64,000 bases of DNA, taken from positions 1,426,001-1,490,000 of the forward strand of contig NZ_JAPNLE010000009.1 in the NCBI RefSeq assembly GCF_026627925.1, read 5' to 3'. Under the pieces are notes generated by a model. It was not told the origin of the DNA. It worked only from the letters and a program-made list of their open reading frames with translations, and ran no database searches. The position numbers and the translations under genes are program-made. The DNA comes from Cupriavidus sp. D39 (lineage in GTDB: Bacteria; Pseudomonadota; Gammaproteobacteria; Burkholderiales; Burkholderiaceae). Each line of letters starts with the position of its first letter. Position 1 is the stretch's first letter. This document shows positions 1 to 9,576 of the stretch, piece by piece.

Positions 1-1
1 G

Positions 2-334
2 CGGCGCGAGAACCTGACCATCCGCCAGCTTTACCAGCGCGTTGCGGGTGCCCGCGGCCACTGGCAGGTGATCGGCACGCCAGAGCAGATCGTCGACCAG
101 CTCGAAGAGCGCTTCCGCAAATACGGCGCCGACGGCTACAACATCATGTCGCCGGTGCTGCCGGGCGGGCTCACCGATTTCATCGCACTGGTGCTGCCGG
201 AGCTGCGCCGCCGCGGCCTGTTCCGCGCGGAGTACGACGGCAGCACGCTGCGCGAGCACCTTGGGCTCAAGCGTCCCGCGCACCCAGCCGCTTCCTCCAG
301 ATCCGCCGCCCAAACCCTTGCCGCTGCCGCATGA
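2..334 (+). CDS. LLM-class flavin monooxygenase, C-terminal part (NtaA/SnaA/SoxA type)
   Basis: The reading frame is open from base 2, so the gene begins outside the window. The visible 110 residues include the stretch TIRQLYQRVAGARGHW followed by a GTPEQIVDQLEERF helix, which is typical of the C-terminal end of FMNH2-dependent nitrilotriacetate/dibenzothiophene-type monooxygenases of the luciferase superfamily. Such enzymes are cytoplasmic and oxidise small organic substrates using reduced flavin from a partner reductase. The stop overlaps the next start (ATGA at 331-334), which indicates translational coupling. The substrate cannot be read from the sequence. Confidence 0.8.
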   Translation, partial: RRENLTIRQLYQRVAGARGHWQVIGTPEQIVDQLEERFRKYGADGYNIMSPVLPGGLTDFIALVLPELRRRGLFRAEYDGSTLREHLGLKRPAHPAASSRSAAQTLAAAA

Positions 335-1803
335 CTACCACCTCTTCCCTCCCCGCTTCCGACCCCGATTTCCTCGCGCGTGAAACGCTGCGCCTGCTCG
401 GTCCCGCGCCAGACAACTGGGTGCCGGACCACGCCGGCATCGACCACAACGTGGCCATCGTCGGCGGCGGCCAGAGCGGCAGCGCCTACGCCTTCGCGCT
501 GCGCCGCGCGGGCATCGGCCGCGTGACAATGCTGGACGCCGCGCCCGACGGCGCGCTGGCCGGCGTCTGGCGCACGCGCGCCCGCATGCAGAAGCTGCGC
601 ACGCCCAAGAACCTGGTCGGGCCGGAGCTTGGCCTGCCCACGCTGGGCTTCCAGGCCTGGTATGAAGCGCGGCACGGGGCTGAGGCCTATGCCGTCATCG
701 ACCGCATTCCTCGCCTGGCCTGGGCCGATTACCTGGACTGGTACCGGAGCTTCCTCGGCGTGCAGGTGCGCTATGCCACGCGGGTGGTACGCATCGAACC
801 CGTAACCGGCGCCGCGGTGCAGCACTTCCGGCTGCATCTGGAAGTGAATGGGCAGCCGCGCATCGAGACGGCGCGCAAGGTCATCCTGGCCAATGGCGTG
901 GCCGGCAATGGCGCACCGTTCGTGCCAGCCGTGCTGTCGCGGGCCGTGGCCGCCGGGCTGGCCGCGCATACGGCCGATGCCATCGACTTCGACGCGCTGC
1001 GCGGCAAGACGGTCGCCGTGCTGGGCGCGGCGGCATCCGCCTTCGACGCCGCCGCCGTGGCGCTGGAATCCGGCGCGGCTGCCGTGCACCTGTTCGCGCG
1101 CCGCGACCATATCGCCGCCACGCCGGTATCGCGCGTGCGCGCCTACCCCGGCCTTTACGACAACTACCACGCCCTGCCCGACGCCACGCGCTGGGAGCAA
1201 GCCATCCGCTATCGCCGCGCCGGCTCCACGCCACCGGCCGATTCCGTTGAGCGGGTGCTCAAATTCCCGCAATTCCATTTGCACCTGGGCACGTCGCTGT
1301 CCGGCGCCGAGGTGGAATCCGGCCGCATCGTCACCCAGGTGCAAGGCGAGAACCTGCGCTTCGACTTCGCGATTGCCGGCACGGGCTATCTGGTGGATCC
1401 GTCGGCTCGTCCGGAACTGGCCGACATCGCGCCGCATATCCTGCGCTGGCGCGACCGCTATGCAGCCCCGGCCGACGCACGCGACGACGACCTCGCCGCG
1501 TCGCCCTATCTGGGCAGCGGCCTTGAGTACCTTGAGAAAACACCAGGCGCCGCGCCGTGGCTGCGCGATCTCCACGTGCACAACCCTGCTGGCTTCGCCA
1601 GCGTCGGCGTGCCGCTGGGCGATGTGCCCAGCATGCGGCGCGATATCCCGGGCTCTGTCGCCCGCATCAGCCGCGATCTGCTGCTGGCGGACCTGGCGCT
1701 GCATGAACAGCGGATTCGCGGCGACGTGCCGGCGGATTTTGGTGCGGCGCTTTATGCGGGTGCGCTGTGGAAACCGGCTGATGCCACGCTAGCTGCGGCG
1801 TGA
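331..1803 (+). CDS. FAD/NAD(P)-binding oxidoreductase, flavoprotein-monooxygenase type
   Basis: A 490-residue protein with two dinucleotide-binding folds. The N-terminal one has VAIVGGGQSGSAYA at about residues 41-54 for FAD. The second has KTVAVLGAAASAFDAA at about 226-241, the NAD(P) site, with GAAAS in place of the more usual GxGxS. IAGTGYLVD near residue 350 matches the strand closing the FAD site. It is translationally coupled to the preceding luciferase-like monooxygenase, so the two probably act on the same compound. The family includes hydroxylating and Baeyer-Villiger-like flavoproteins; the substrate is not evident. Confidence 0.75.
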   Translation: MTTTSSLPASDPDFLARETLRLLGPAPDNWVPDHAGIDHNVAIVGGGQSGSAYAFALRRAGIGRVTMLDAAPDGALAGVWRTRARMQKLRTPKNLVGPELGLPTLGFQAWYEARHGAEAYAVIDRIPRLAWADYLDWYRSFLGVQVRYATRVVRIEPVTGAAVQHFRLHLEVNGQPRIETARKVILANGVAGNGAPFVPAVLSRAVAAGLAAHTADAIDFDALRGKTVAVLGAAASAFDAAAVALESGAAAVHLFARRDHIAATPVSRVRAYPGLYDNYHALPDATRWEQAIRYRRAGSTPPADSVERVLKFPQFHLHLGTSLSGAEVESGRIVTQVQGENLRFDFAIAGTGYLVDPSARPELADIAPHILRWRDRYAAPADARDDDLAASPYLGSGLEYLEKTPGAAPWLRDLHVHNPAGFASVGVPLGDVPSMRRDIPGSVARISRDLLLADLALHEQRIRGDVPADFGAALYAGALWKPADATLAAA

Positions 1804-1900
1804 GGCGAGGACGCGTGACAGGGAGGCCGTGGCCGGCATGTCCGGCACCGGCTGCCTTCGGCTATCGGGTCACGTTGACCCGGTAGCATCGGCGCGGTCC

Positions 1901-1927
1901 GCCTGATCTGCCTGATCCGCCTGATCA
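1901..1927. repeat. 9-nt tandem repeat, three copies
   Basis: Three consecutive copies of GCCTGATC followed by a variable base. The last copy runs into the stop codon of the convergent minus-strand membrane-protein gene. Short and probably slippage-prone; no function is inferred. Confidence 0.7.
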
Positions 1928-2365
1928 GTGATGAAGCAAGAGAACCAGGAAGAGAACGGAGGCGAGAAGACTCAGCACGGACCGGACCGCATGTAGCCTT
2001 CCCCATTTGTCCAGCAGGATCCGCGTTTCAGCCGAAGCGAGATCGCGCTTGCCCTCAAGCAGTTGCGCGTTGACATGCTTGATCACGAGCAAGGTGAACG
2101 GCACAACGCTGCCGATGAGCACCGCGCCAATCAGCCACATCGTGCCGCCCCCGAGCAGCCCTGAGGCCACACCCGCAAGACAGCTCAGGATTGCCAGCGG
2201 CGCCTGCATCAGCGTCGCGCGCTTGTAGCTTGGCGCCCAGACCGTTGCCGCCGTTTTCGTGTCACATCCCATCCGCGCGGGATGCTCGACAAACGTAATG
2301 TAGACCGCTGCGCCCGAGAACAGGGTGCAGCAAAAGGTAGCGATAAACTGGGCAGCCTGAAGCAT
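1925..2365 (-). CDS. DUF1772 (anthrone-oxygenase-like) membrane protein
   Basis: A 146-residue inner-membrane protein with four hydrophobic segments. It has the layout of the DUF1772 family: an early YITFVEHPAR loop and a final hydrophobic helix ending in LVLLLHH. The start at 2365 is preferred over the in-frame ATG at 2392 because AGGAGAGG lies 7 nt upstream of it. Family members are mostly uncharacterised; some fungal relatives act as anthrone oxygenases. It stands alone between the FAD oxidoreductase and aceB. Confidence 0.7.
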   Translation of the reverse strand: MLQAAQFIATFCCTLFSGAAVYITFVEHPARMGCDTKTAATVWAPSYKRATLMQAPLAILSCLAGVASGLLGGGTMWLIGAVLIGSVVPFTLLVIKHVNAQLLEGKRDLASAETRILLDKWGRLHAVRSVLSLLASVLFLVLLLHH

Positions 2366-2518
2366 CTTTGCCTCTCCTGCTGGAATGAGCATTCCAAGCC
2401 TTATCGGTCGGCGTGAGCAGATCGCGGAAAAATTCCGGCAAGAGCAAGCCTGGTCCGGATCATGTTACGCCAGATGGCATGGGCGCGAATCGCGTCGGCT
2501 TACCTGGAGCCTGGAAAT

Positions 2519-2545
2519 AAAAAACCCGCAGCACCAGGCTGCGGG
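2519..2545 (-). terminator. Rho-independent terminator after aceB
   Basis: Read on the minus strand, an 8-bp stem (GCTGCGGG pairing with CCCGCAGC, 5-nt loop) is followed by six T residues. It lies 54 nt past the aceB stop codon. Confidence 0.85.
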
Positions 2546-2598
2546 TTGTTTAACGCCGAGGCAGGCGCCCCGGCAAGGCCAGTGTACGGCCAGCCCGA

Positions 2599-4185
2599 TC
2601 AGATCTCTTCGTACAGCGGCAGCGTCAGGAACTCAGCAAAGTCTTCCGACGTGGACATCTGCTCGAAGATCTCGCCGGCGCGGTCATACGTCTTGGTGTC
2701 GCCACCGACGAATGCCTTGACCTTGGCCAGCTCTTCCGGGATCAGCGCGCGCACCATCTCGGCGGTCACCTTGCGGCCATCTTCCAGCTTGCCCTTGGGC
2801 GAGCGGATCCACTGCCACACCTGCGAGCGCGAGATCTCGGCGGTGGCGGCGTCTTCCATCAGGTTGTGGATGGGCACGCAGCCGTTGCCGGCTAGCCAGG
2901 AGCCGAGGTAGTGGATGCCGACGTTGATGTTCATGCGCAGGCCGGCTTCCGTGATCGGCGTTTCCGGCTGGAAGTCCAGCAGGTCCTTGGCCGCCACGTT
3001 GACGTCGTCGCGTTGCTTGTCGAACTGGTTGGGCTTGTCGCCCAGCACTGCCACGAATTCCTTCATGGCCGGCTCGACCAGGCCCGGGTGCGCCACCCAG
3101 CCGCCGTCGTAGCCGTCGGTGGCATCGCGCTTCTTGTCGTTGATGATGCCTTGCATGGCGATGGCGTTCTTTTCCGGATCGTTCTTGATCGGGATCAGGG
3201 CGCTCATGCCGCCGATGGCGGGCGCGCCGCGCTTGTGGCAGGTCTTGAGCAGCAGCAGCGCGTACGAGCGCATGAACGGCGCGGTCATGGTGACCTTGGC
3301 GCGGTCGGCCAGGCAGAAGTTCTTGTCGACCTTGAACTTCTTGATGCACGAGAAGATGTAGTCCCAGCGGCCGGCGTTCAGGCCAGCGCTGTGCTCGCGC
3401 AGCTCATACAGGATTTCTTCCATCTCGAAGGCGGCCAGGATCGTTTCGATCAGCACGGTTGCCTTGACGGTGCCTTGCGGCAGGCCGATTTCGTTCTGGG
3501 CCATGACGAAGACGTCGTTCCACAGGCGAGCTTCGAGGTGGCTTTCCATCTTCGGCAAGTAGAAGAAGGGGCCGGCGCCGCGTGCGATCTGTTCCTTGGC
3601 GTTATGGAACAGGAACAGCGCAAAGTCGAAGATGCCGCCGGAGACGCGCTGGCCGTCGATGGTGACGTGCTTTTCGTCCAGGTGCCAGCCGCGGGGGCGC
3701 ACCTGCAGCGTGGCGATCTTGTCGGCCAGCTTGTAGTGCTTGTCGTTGGAGTCCAGCGTGAGGGTGCGGCGCACGGCGGCCTTGAGGTTGACCTGGCCCT
3801 GCAACTGGTTGTGCCAGTTGGGGGTGTTGGAGTCCTCGAAGTCGGTCATGTAGCTGTCCGCGCCGGAGTTGAACGCGTTGATGACCATCTTGGCTTCGAC
3901 CGGGCCGGTGATTTCCACGCGGCGGCAATGCAGTGCCGGCGGCACCGGCGCGACCTTCCAGTCGCCTTCGCGCACGCTCTTGGTTTCCGGCAGGAAGTCG
4001 GGCAGCTCGCCGGCGTCCAGGCGCTTGGTGCGCTCGACGCGGGCGGCCAGCAGTTCCTGGCGGCGCGGCTCGAAGGCGCGATGCAGTTTGTCCACCAGGG
4101 CCAGTGCGGCCGGCGAGAGGATGTCTTCGTAGGCCGGCAGGATTTCGCCGGTAATCTTCATGCCCGCAGGCAGCGTGATGGCCAT
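2599..4185 (-). CDS. aceB: malate synthase A
   Basis: Condenses glyoxylate with acetyl-CoA to malate, the second step of the glyoxylate shunt, in the cytoplasm. The 528-residue protein is full length for malate synthase A. The family signature REHSAGLNAGRWDYIF is present, with EDSNTPNW earlier and HNLMEDAATAEISRSQVWQW in the C-terminal domain, where the catalytic acid of this family lies. The start at 4185 (MAITLPAG) is preceded by AGGAGAA. Isocitrate lyase lies 3.7 kb away on the same strand but in a separate unit, since usp and LysR genes intervene. Confidence 0.97.
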   Translation of the reverse strand: MAITLPAGMKITGEILPAYEDILSPAALALVDKLHRAFEPRRQELLAARVERTKRLDAGELPDFLPETKSVREGDWKVAPVPPALHCRRVEITGPVEAKMVINAFNSGADSYMTDFEDSNTPNWHNQLQGQVNLKAAVRRTLTLDSNDKHYKLADKIATLQVRPRGWHLDEKHVTIDGQRVSGGIFDFALFLFHNAKEQIARGAGPFFYLPKMESHLEARLWNDVFVMAQNEIGLPQGTVKATVLIETILAAFEMEEILYELREHSAGLNAGRWDYIFSCIKKFKVDKNFCLADRAKVTMTAPFMRSYALLLLKTCHKRGAPAIGGMSALIPIKNDPEKNAIAMQGIINDKKRDATDGYDGGWVAHPGLVEPAMKEFVAVLGDKPNQFDKQRDDVNVAAKDLLDFQPETPITEAGLRMNINVGIHYLGSWLAGNGCVPIHNLMEDAATAEISRSQVWQWIRSPKGKLEDGRKVTAEMVRALIPEELAKVKAFVGGDTKTYDRAGEIFEQMSTSEDFAEFLTLPLYEEI

Positions 4186-4228
4186 CAGTGTTCTCCTGTG
4201 ATCGATGGTTGAGTTGGGGTGCCCGCCG

Positions 4229-4930
4229 TCAAACCGCCGCACCTTGGGTGCGCACGAATTCGAGCAGGTCGTTCATGTCGTGCCCGGTGCCGGAAGGGCT
4301 CACATCGAGCCGCTCCGCCGGATGACCGGCACGATTGATCCAGAACGTGGTGTAGCCGTACCAGGTGGCGCCGCAAGCGTCCCAGCCATTGGACGAGACG
4401 AAGAGGATCTCCCCGGCCGGCACGCCAAATGCCTTGGGGCCCAGCGCGTAGGCCTCGGGCGCGGTCTTGTACATGCGCACCGCATCGACCGACAGCACGT
4501 GGTCGAACAGCCCGTGCATGCCGGCGCTCTTGACCGAGATGTCCAGCATCTCGGGGTTGCCGTTGGAAAGAATGCCCAGCGGCAGCCCGGCGGCCCGCAG
4601 GCGCTTGAGCGCCCCGAGGTTTTCCGGGAAGGCCGACAGGCACGCGTACTCCTTGAGCAGCTGCGCCTCCAAGGCCGGGTCCAGCACCAGTTGCAGGCGC
4701 TCGGCCGCATAGCGCAGCGCATCCACCGTAAGCGCCCAGAACGGCTTGTAGTATGCGCCGTCGGGGGCGGCCATCGAGCGAATGCGGGTGTAGTCGATCT
4801 GCCGCTCGCGCCACAGCAATGCCAGCGCCTCGCCCTTGCCCGGAAACAATTGCTCCGCGCGCGCGGTGACGGAATACACGTCGAACAGCGTGCCGTAGGC
4901 ATCAAAGACGACTGCGCGGATCTTTTGCAT
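4229..4930 (-). CDS. haloacid dehalogenase, type II
   Basis: A cytoplasmic HAD-superfamily enzyme of 233 residues. The nucleophile motif DAYGTLFD is near the N-terminus, followed by SNGNPEML (motif II), the motif III lysine in YKTAPEAY and SSNGWDACGA. These match L-2-haloacid dehalogenases, which hydrolyse 2-haloalkanoates to 2-hydroxyacids. The start at 4930 (MQKIRAVVFDAYG) places the nucleophile at the usual position; in-frame codons upstream encode a low-complexity stretch from a 9-nt repeat. The gene ends 43 nt before the aceB start, so the two may be cotranscribed. The physiological substrate may not be halogenated. Confidence 0.85.
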   Translation of the reverse strand: MQKIRAVVFDAYGTLFDVYSVTARAEQLFPGKGEALALLWRERQIDYTRIRSMAAPDGAYYKPFWALTVDALRYAAERLQLVLDPALEAQLLKEYACLSAFPENLGALKRLRAAGLPLGILSNGNPEMLDISVKSAGMHGLFDHVLSVDAVRMYKTAPEAYALGPKAFGVPAGEILFVSSNGWDACGATWYGYTTFWINRAGHPAERLDVSPSGTGHDMNDLLEFVRTQGAAV

Positions 4931-4953
4931 GAGCTGGAGCGGTTCCTTTGGAC

Positions 4954-4980
4954 AAACCCGGCAAACCCGGCAAAGCCGGC
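4954..4980. repeat. 9-nt tandem repeat AAACCCGGC, three copies
   Basis: Two perfect copies and one with a single change, directly upstream of the haloacid dehalogenase start. Reading in frame through the repeat would give a cysteine/arginine-rich peptide, which argues against the longer upstream start. Confidence 0.7.
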
Positions 4981-5192
4981 AAGCCAACACCACTGCGTGG
5001 GCCTGTACACCAATGAATGCATAGCATTGTAGGGAGACGTTGCAGTGCGGCAAAGTCGGTCAGGGTCACTTGATCTTTTACTTTTACCCCACTAATCTTC
5101 GCTAACGGTATAAAGATAAGGCACCAAATCCACCCCATTGCCTCACCCACCTCGTTTTTTGGGCGGTATGAGGCACAAAACTGGCGAGCTTC

Positions 5193-6146
5193 GTGGATCA
5201 TTTCAAACAATTGGAGACCTTCGTCTCGGTAGCCGCTCGGGGCAGCCTTTCGGCGGCCGCGGCGGCTGAAGGCGTGGCGCCCGCCATCATCGGCCGGCGC
5301 ATCGATGCGCTGGAAGAGCGCCTGGGGGTCAAGCTGCTGCTGCGCACCACCCGCAAGATCAGCCTCACCTTCGAGGGCTCGGCCTTCCTGGAAGACTGCC
5401 AGCGCATCCTCAACGACCTGCACAACGCCGAGGCCAGCGTCTCGGCAGGCGGCGTCAAGGCCAGCGGCCACCTGCGCGTGACCGCGCCGGCTGGCTACGG
5501 GCGCAAGCACGTGGCGCCCCTGGTGCCGCTGTTCATCGAGTCGCACCCGGACGTGACCATCACGCTGGACCTGTCGGACCGCGTGGTGGATCTCGTCAAC
5601 GAGGGCTTCGACTGCGCCATCCGCCTGGGCGACCTGCCCGACTCCAGCCTGGTGTCGATCCGCCTGGCGGAGAACCGCCGCGTGGTGGTGGCGTCTCCCG
5701 AATACCTGGCGCGCCATGGCGTGCCCGCCCTGCCCGAGGATCTCACCCGCCACAACTGCCTGGCCTTCGGCGCCAGCGCCAACGTGCAGCGCGGCTGGGC
5801 CTTCCAGCAGGAGGGCCGCCAGGTGACGGTCAAGGTGGGCGGCACCATGGAATGCACCGATGGCGCGGTGCTCCACGCGTGGTGCCTGCATGGCCACGGG
5901 CTGGCATGGCGCTCCTGGTGGGAGGTCGGGCAGGAAATTGCCAGTGGCCGGCTGGTCACGGTGCTCGACGAATTCCAGGCGCCGCCGATCGGCATCCACG
6001 CTGTCTTTCCGCAGCGCAAGCACCTGCCGCTGCGGGTGCGGCTGTTCATCGACCACCTGAAGAACACTTATGGGAATCCGGCCTACTGGCGCCGCGCGGA
6101 ACAGGCATCCGCCGCCAGCAAGCCGCAACTGGCGGTCAATTCGTAG
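5193..6146 (+). CDS. LysR-family transcriptional regulator
   Basis: A 317-residue DNA-binding regulator. The N-terminal winged helix-turn-helix (FKQLETFVSVAARGSLSAAA through LGVKLLLRTTRKISLT) is followed by a periplasmic-binding-like effector domain. The start is GTG at 5193. It is transcribed away from the dehalogenase/aceB unit across about 260 nt, the usual geometry for a LysR regulator controlling its divergent neighbour, so control of that unit is plausible but inferred. The domain resembles the CrgA/DsdC-type subgroup common in Burkholderiales. Confidence 0.9.
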   Translation: MDHFKQLETFVSVAARGSLSAAAAAEGVAPAIIGRRIDALEERLGVKLLLRTTRKISLTFEGSAFLEDCQRILNDLHNAEASVSAGGVKASGHLRVTAPAGYGRKHVAPLVPLFIESHPDVTITLDLSDRVVDLVNEGFDCAIRLGDLPDSSLVSIRLAENRRVVVASPEYLARHGVPALPEDLTRHNCLAFGASANVQRGWAFQQEGRQVTVKVGGTMECTDGAVLHAWCLHGHGLAWRSWWEVGQEIASGRLVTVLDEFQAPPIGIHAVFPQRKHLPLRVRLFIDHLKNTYGNPAYWRRAEQASAASKPQLAVNS

Positions 6147-6278
6147 TTCGATTTGATTTAGGGCAATGCTGCATGCGCCACCCCTGCCTACAATGAAACC
6201 TGACAGGTGCCATGCGGCCTGCCTCCGTCCACACGTCAATTCGGTCCACGCGGTCCATTCGCCCCAAAGGAGTCCAGC

Positions 6279-6713
6279 ATGTTCAAGCACATCCTGCTAC
6301 CCACCGACGGTTCGGAACTGTCCAAGAAGGCCATCGACGGCGCGCTGGAGCTGGCCAAGACAATCAACGCGCGGGTCACCGCCTATGTCTGCCTGGAGGA
6401 ATATCCCTACACGCCGTTCAGCGAGATCGTGGTGGAGGCACCCCAGGCCTTCCGGGACCGAATCGAAAGCCAGGCCAAGCTGTACCTGAAAGAAGTGGAA
6501 ACCGCCGCCAGGGCCGACGGCATCAGCTTCGACGCCGATATGTCCACCTTTGCCGTGCCCTACCTGGGCATCATCGACGCGGCCGAGCGCCATGGCTGCG
6601 ACGTGATCTTCATGGCCTCGCACGGCAGGCGCGGCTTGTCGGGCCTGCTGCTGGGCAGCGAAACCCAGAAGGTGCTGACGCACACCGACATCCCGGTGAT
6701 CGTGTATCGCTAA
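6279..6713 (+). CDS. universal stress protein (UspA family)
   Basis: A 144-residue cytoplasmic single-domain Usp protein. It starts FKHILLPTDGSELSKKA and ends with the ATP-binding signature SHGRRGLSGLLLGSETQKV followed by DIPVIVYR. The G-2x-G-9x-G-S spacing is intact, so nucleotide binding is expected. The ATG at 6279 follows AAAGGAG. It stands alone and is followed by a strong terminator. Confidence 0.92.
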   Translation: MFKHILLPTDGSELSKKAIDGALELAKTINARVTAYVCLEEYPYTPFSEIVVEAPQAFRDRIESQAKLYLKEVETAARADGISFDADMSTFAVPYLGIIDAAERHGCDVIFMASHGRRGLSGLLLGSETQKVLTHTDIPVIVYR

Positions 6714-6742
6714 GTGCGCCCTGGCGCCGGGCGCCAGTCAAC

Positions 6743-6782
6743 AAAAAGGCTGGCCACCCCGAGCGGGGCAGCCAGCCTTTTT
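6743..6782. terminator. Bidirectional Rho-independent terminator
   Basis: AAAAAGGCTGGC pairs with GCCAGCCTTTTT around a CCCC/GGGG inner stem. T runs are present in both directions, so it serves the convergent usp and M48 protease genes. Confidence 0.9.
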
Positions 6783-6820
6783 GCTTGATCGGCCCGCCGA
6801 TGCGGCCAGGCCGGCCAGGA

Positions 6821-7570
6821 TCAGCTGCTCTTCTTGATGCGGTCCTCGATGTGCTTGGCGCGGTCTTCCGAGCCCGGATGCGACGAGAACATGCTGGACT
6901 TGCCGCCATCGAGCTTGGCCAGCTTCTGGAACGCCGTGACCAGGCCGCGGGTGTTGGCCTTGTTCTTGGTCAGCACGTCGAACGAGTAGTCGTCCGCGGC
7001 GCTTTCCTGCGTTTGCGAGAATTGCGCGTTGATCAGCTGCTCGCCCATTTCGCCCAGTTGCGAGGCCGACAACGCGGCCACGGTGCCGCCGGCGGCGGCC
7101 AGCGCGCCGCGCGCGGCCATGGCGGCGTACGCCACCTGCATCTTGTTCTTGGTGTGGCCCAGCGCCACGTGGCCCAGCTCATGCCCCACCACGCCGCGCA
7201 CTTCGTCGTCGGTCATCATGTCCATCAGGCCGCTGTACACGCGCACGCAACCGTTGGCCATGGCCCAGGCGTTGACGTCCTTGGTCAGGTAGACCTTGGC
7301 GTTGACGCTGGGCAGGTCGCCCGATTGCAGGCCCGACATGATCTTGGTCAGGCGCTTGCTGTAGGTGCTGTTGGCGGCCGCGATCTTGTTGGTCTTGTCG
7401 AGCTCTGCGCAAGACTGGTCGGACATGGTCTTGACGTCGCCGTCGCTCAGCGAGGCCGCCTTGAACATCGACGTGCCGGCGCCCAACATGCCGTCAACAT
7501 TGGTGCCGGCGCAGCCGACCACAAAGGCGGATAGAGCAACGATGGCCGCCAGGGAGAGTTTGTGCTTCAT
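6821..7570 (-). CDS. M48-family metalloprotease lipoprotein
   Basis: A 249-residue protein with a lipoprotein signal peptide (hydrophobic segment ending VVGC, Cys20) and the zinc-protease motif HELGHVALGH at about residues 130-139, so it should act tethered in the periplasm. It resembles the BepA/LoiP class of M48 proteases involved in envelope quality control. The start at 7570 (MKHKLSL) is chosen because it gives the complete signal peptide, with AAGAAGA upstream. An inverted repeat about 150 nt upstream may be its operator. Confidence 0.88.
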   Translation of the reverse strand: MKHKLSLAAIVALSAFVVGCAGTNVDGMLGAGTSMFKAASLSDGDVKTMSDQSCAELDKTNKIAAANSTYSKRLTKIMSGLQSGDLPSVNAKVYLTKDVNAWAMANGCVRVYSGLMDMMTDDEVRGVVGHELGHVALGHTKNKMQVAYAAMAARGALAAAGGTVAALSASQLGEMGEQLINAQFSQTQESAADDYSFDVLTKNKANTRGLVTAFQKLAKLDGGKSSMFSSHPGSEDRAKHIEDRIKKSS

Positions 7571-7820
7571 GATTGATCTTCTTCTTGGGATGTGCACCGA
7601 CCGGGTTGCCTGCCAGTGACTTATATGGACATGTGCCGGTGGCTCACCGGCGACCTGCTGCGCGCCTCTTCTGGCACACGGCGGAATCATATCGCTGAAA
7701 TCGTCCCAAGTGAACCTGAAATGTCTGAATCGATACAGACACAATATTTGACATTTCCGCGCGTACCGGCCTCGGCTCTCCCTTTCCGGGCCGGGCGCCT
7801 GCCTGCCTGGCGCCAAAAGC
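7571..7820. other. Intergenic upstream region of the M48 protease
   Basis: No gene is supported here. It carries an inverted repeat at 7722-7741 and an AT-rich stretch around 7735-7760, and presumably holds the promoter of the minus-strand M48 protease gene. Small frames crossing it look like random high-GC translation. Confidence 0.5.
7722..7741. promoter_or_regulatory. Inverted repeat TGTCTG-N8-CAGACA
   Basis: Perfect 6-nt arms around an 8-nt spacer, about 150 nt upstream of the M48 protease start. A dimeric regulator could bind it; none is identified. Confidence 0.4.
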
Positions 7821-7857
7821 AAAAAACCGCGCCGTCCCTGAGAGGGAGACGGCGCGG
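7821..7857 (-). terminator. Rho-independent terminator after aceA
   Basis: On the minus strand a 10-bp GC stem (CCGCGCCGTC with GACGGCGCGG) is followed by six T residues. It lies about 70 nt past the aceA stop. Confidence 0.9.
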
Positions 7858-7929
7858 CGCCTAATTGAGGGGCGTGATGGTCGCACGCCCTTCAGGTGAC
7901 CAGCTCTATTGATCTGAAGATCTGAAGCC

Positions 7930-9225
<1,296 letters not shown>

Positions 9226-9576
9226 TTCACTCTCCTAGTGTTTAAGACGGGGATGGCATTGGAAACTTGCGACAGGCTAGGCGGACCGTGGTGCCGACTT
9301 GCCGACCAGGGCACTTTCGGGGGTGTTCAGGCGGCGCTGATTTGCTGGCCTCGCCACCCCTGTTTTTTGCCGTTCAGGTCATGTGTCTTATATAAGAGTG
9401 TAGGGAAACGTCCCGCGTCGCAACAGGTCGGAATGCAGTCCTTGCTTAGTTTTTTCTTATTTATAATCAATGGCTTGCGATATACTTTTCACGATGTGGC
9501 AGGCAATCTTCCATCATGAGAAATGCCCGTTGTGCTTCGCATCTACATTTTTTGCCGCGCAAAACATCATTCCGCA
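9226..9576. other. Intergenic region upstream of aceA
   Basis: About 350 nt with no supported gene. It contains AT-rich patches (about 9385-9410 with TTATATAAGA, and about 9445-9495) that are unusual here and likely include the aceA promoter. The downstream end of the minus-strand hydrolase lies at 9577. Short frames across it show no recognisable protein. Confidence 0.5.

Noticed and set aside
136..1704. Minus-strand frame of 522 codons over the FAD oxidoreductase
   Set aside because: It is antisense to a clear flavoprotein, with low-complexity Arg/His/Gly composition and no motifs; typical of GC-rich shadow frames.
2911..4212. Plus-strand frame of 433 codons over aceB
   Set aside because: It is antisense to malate synthase and has no domain pattern.
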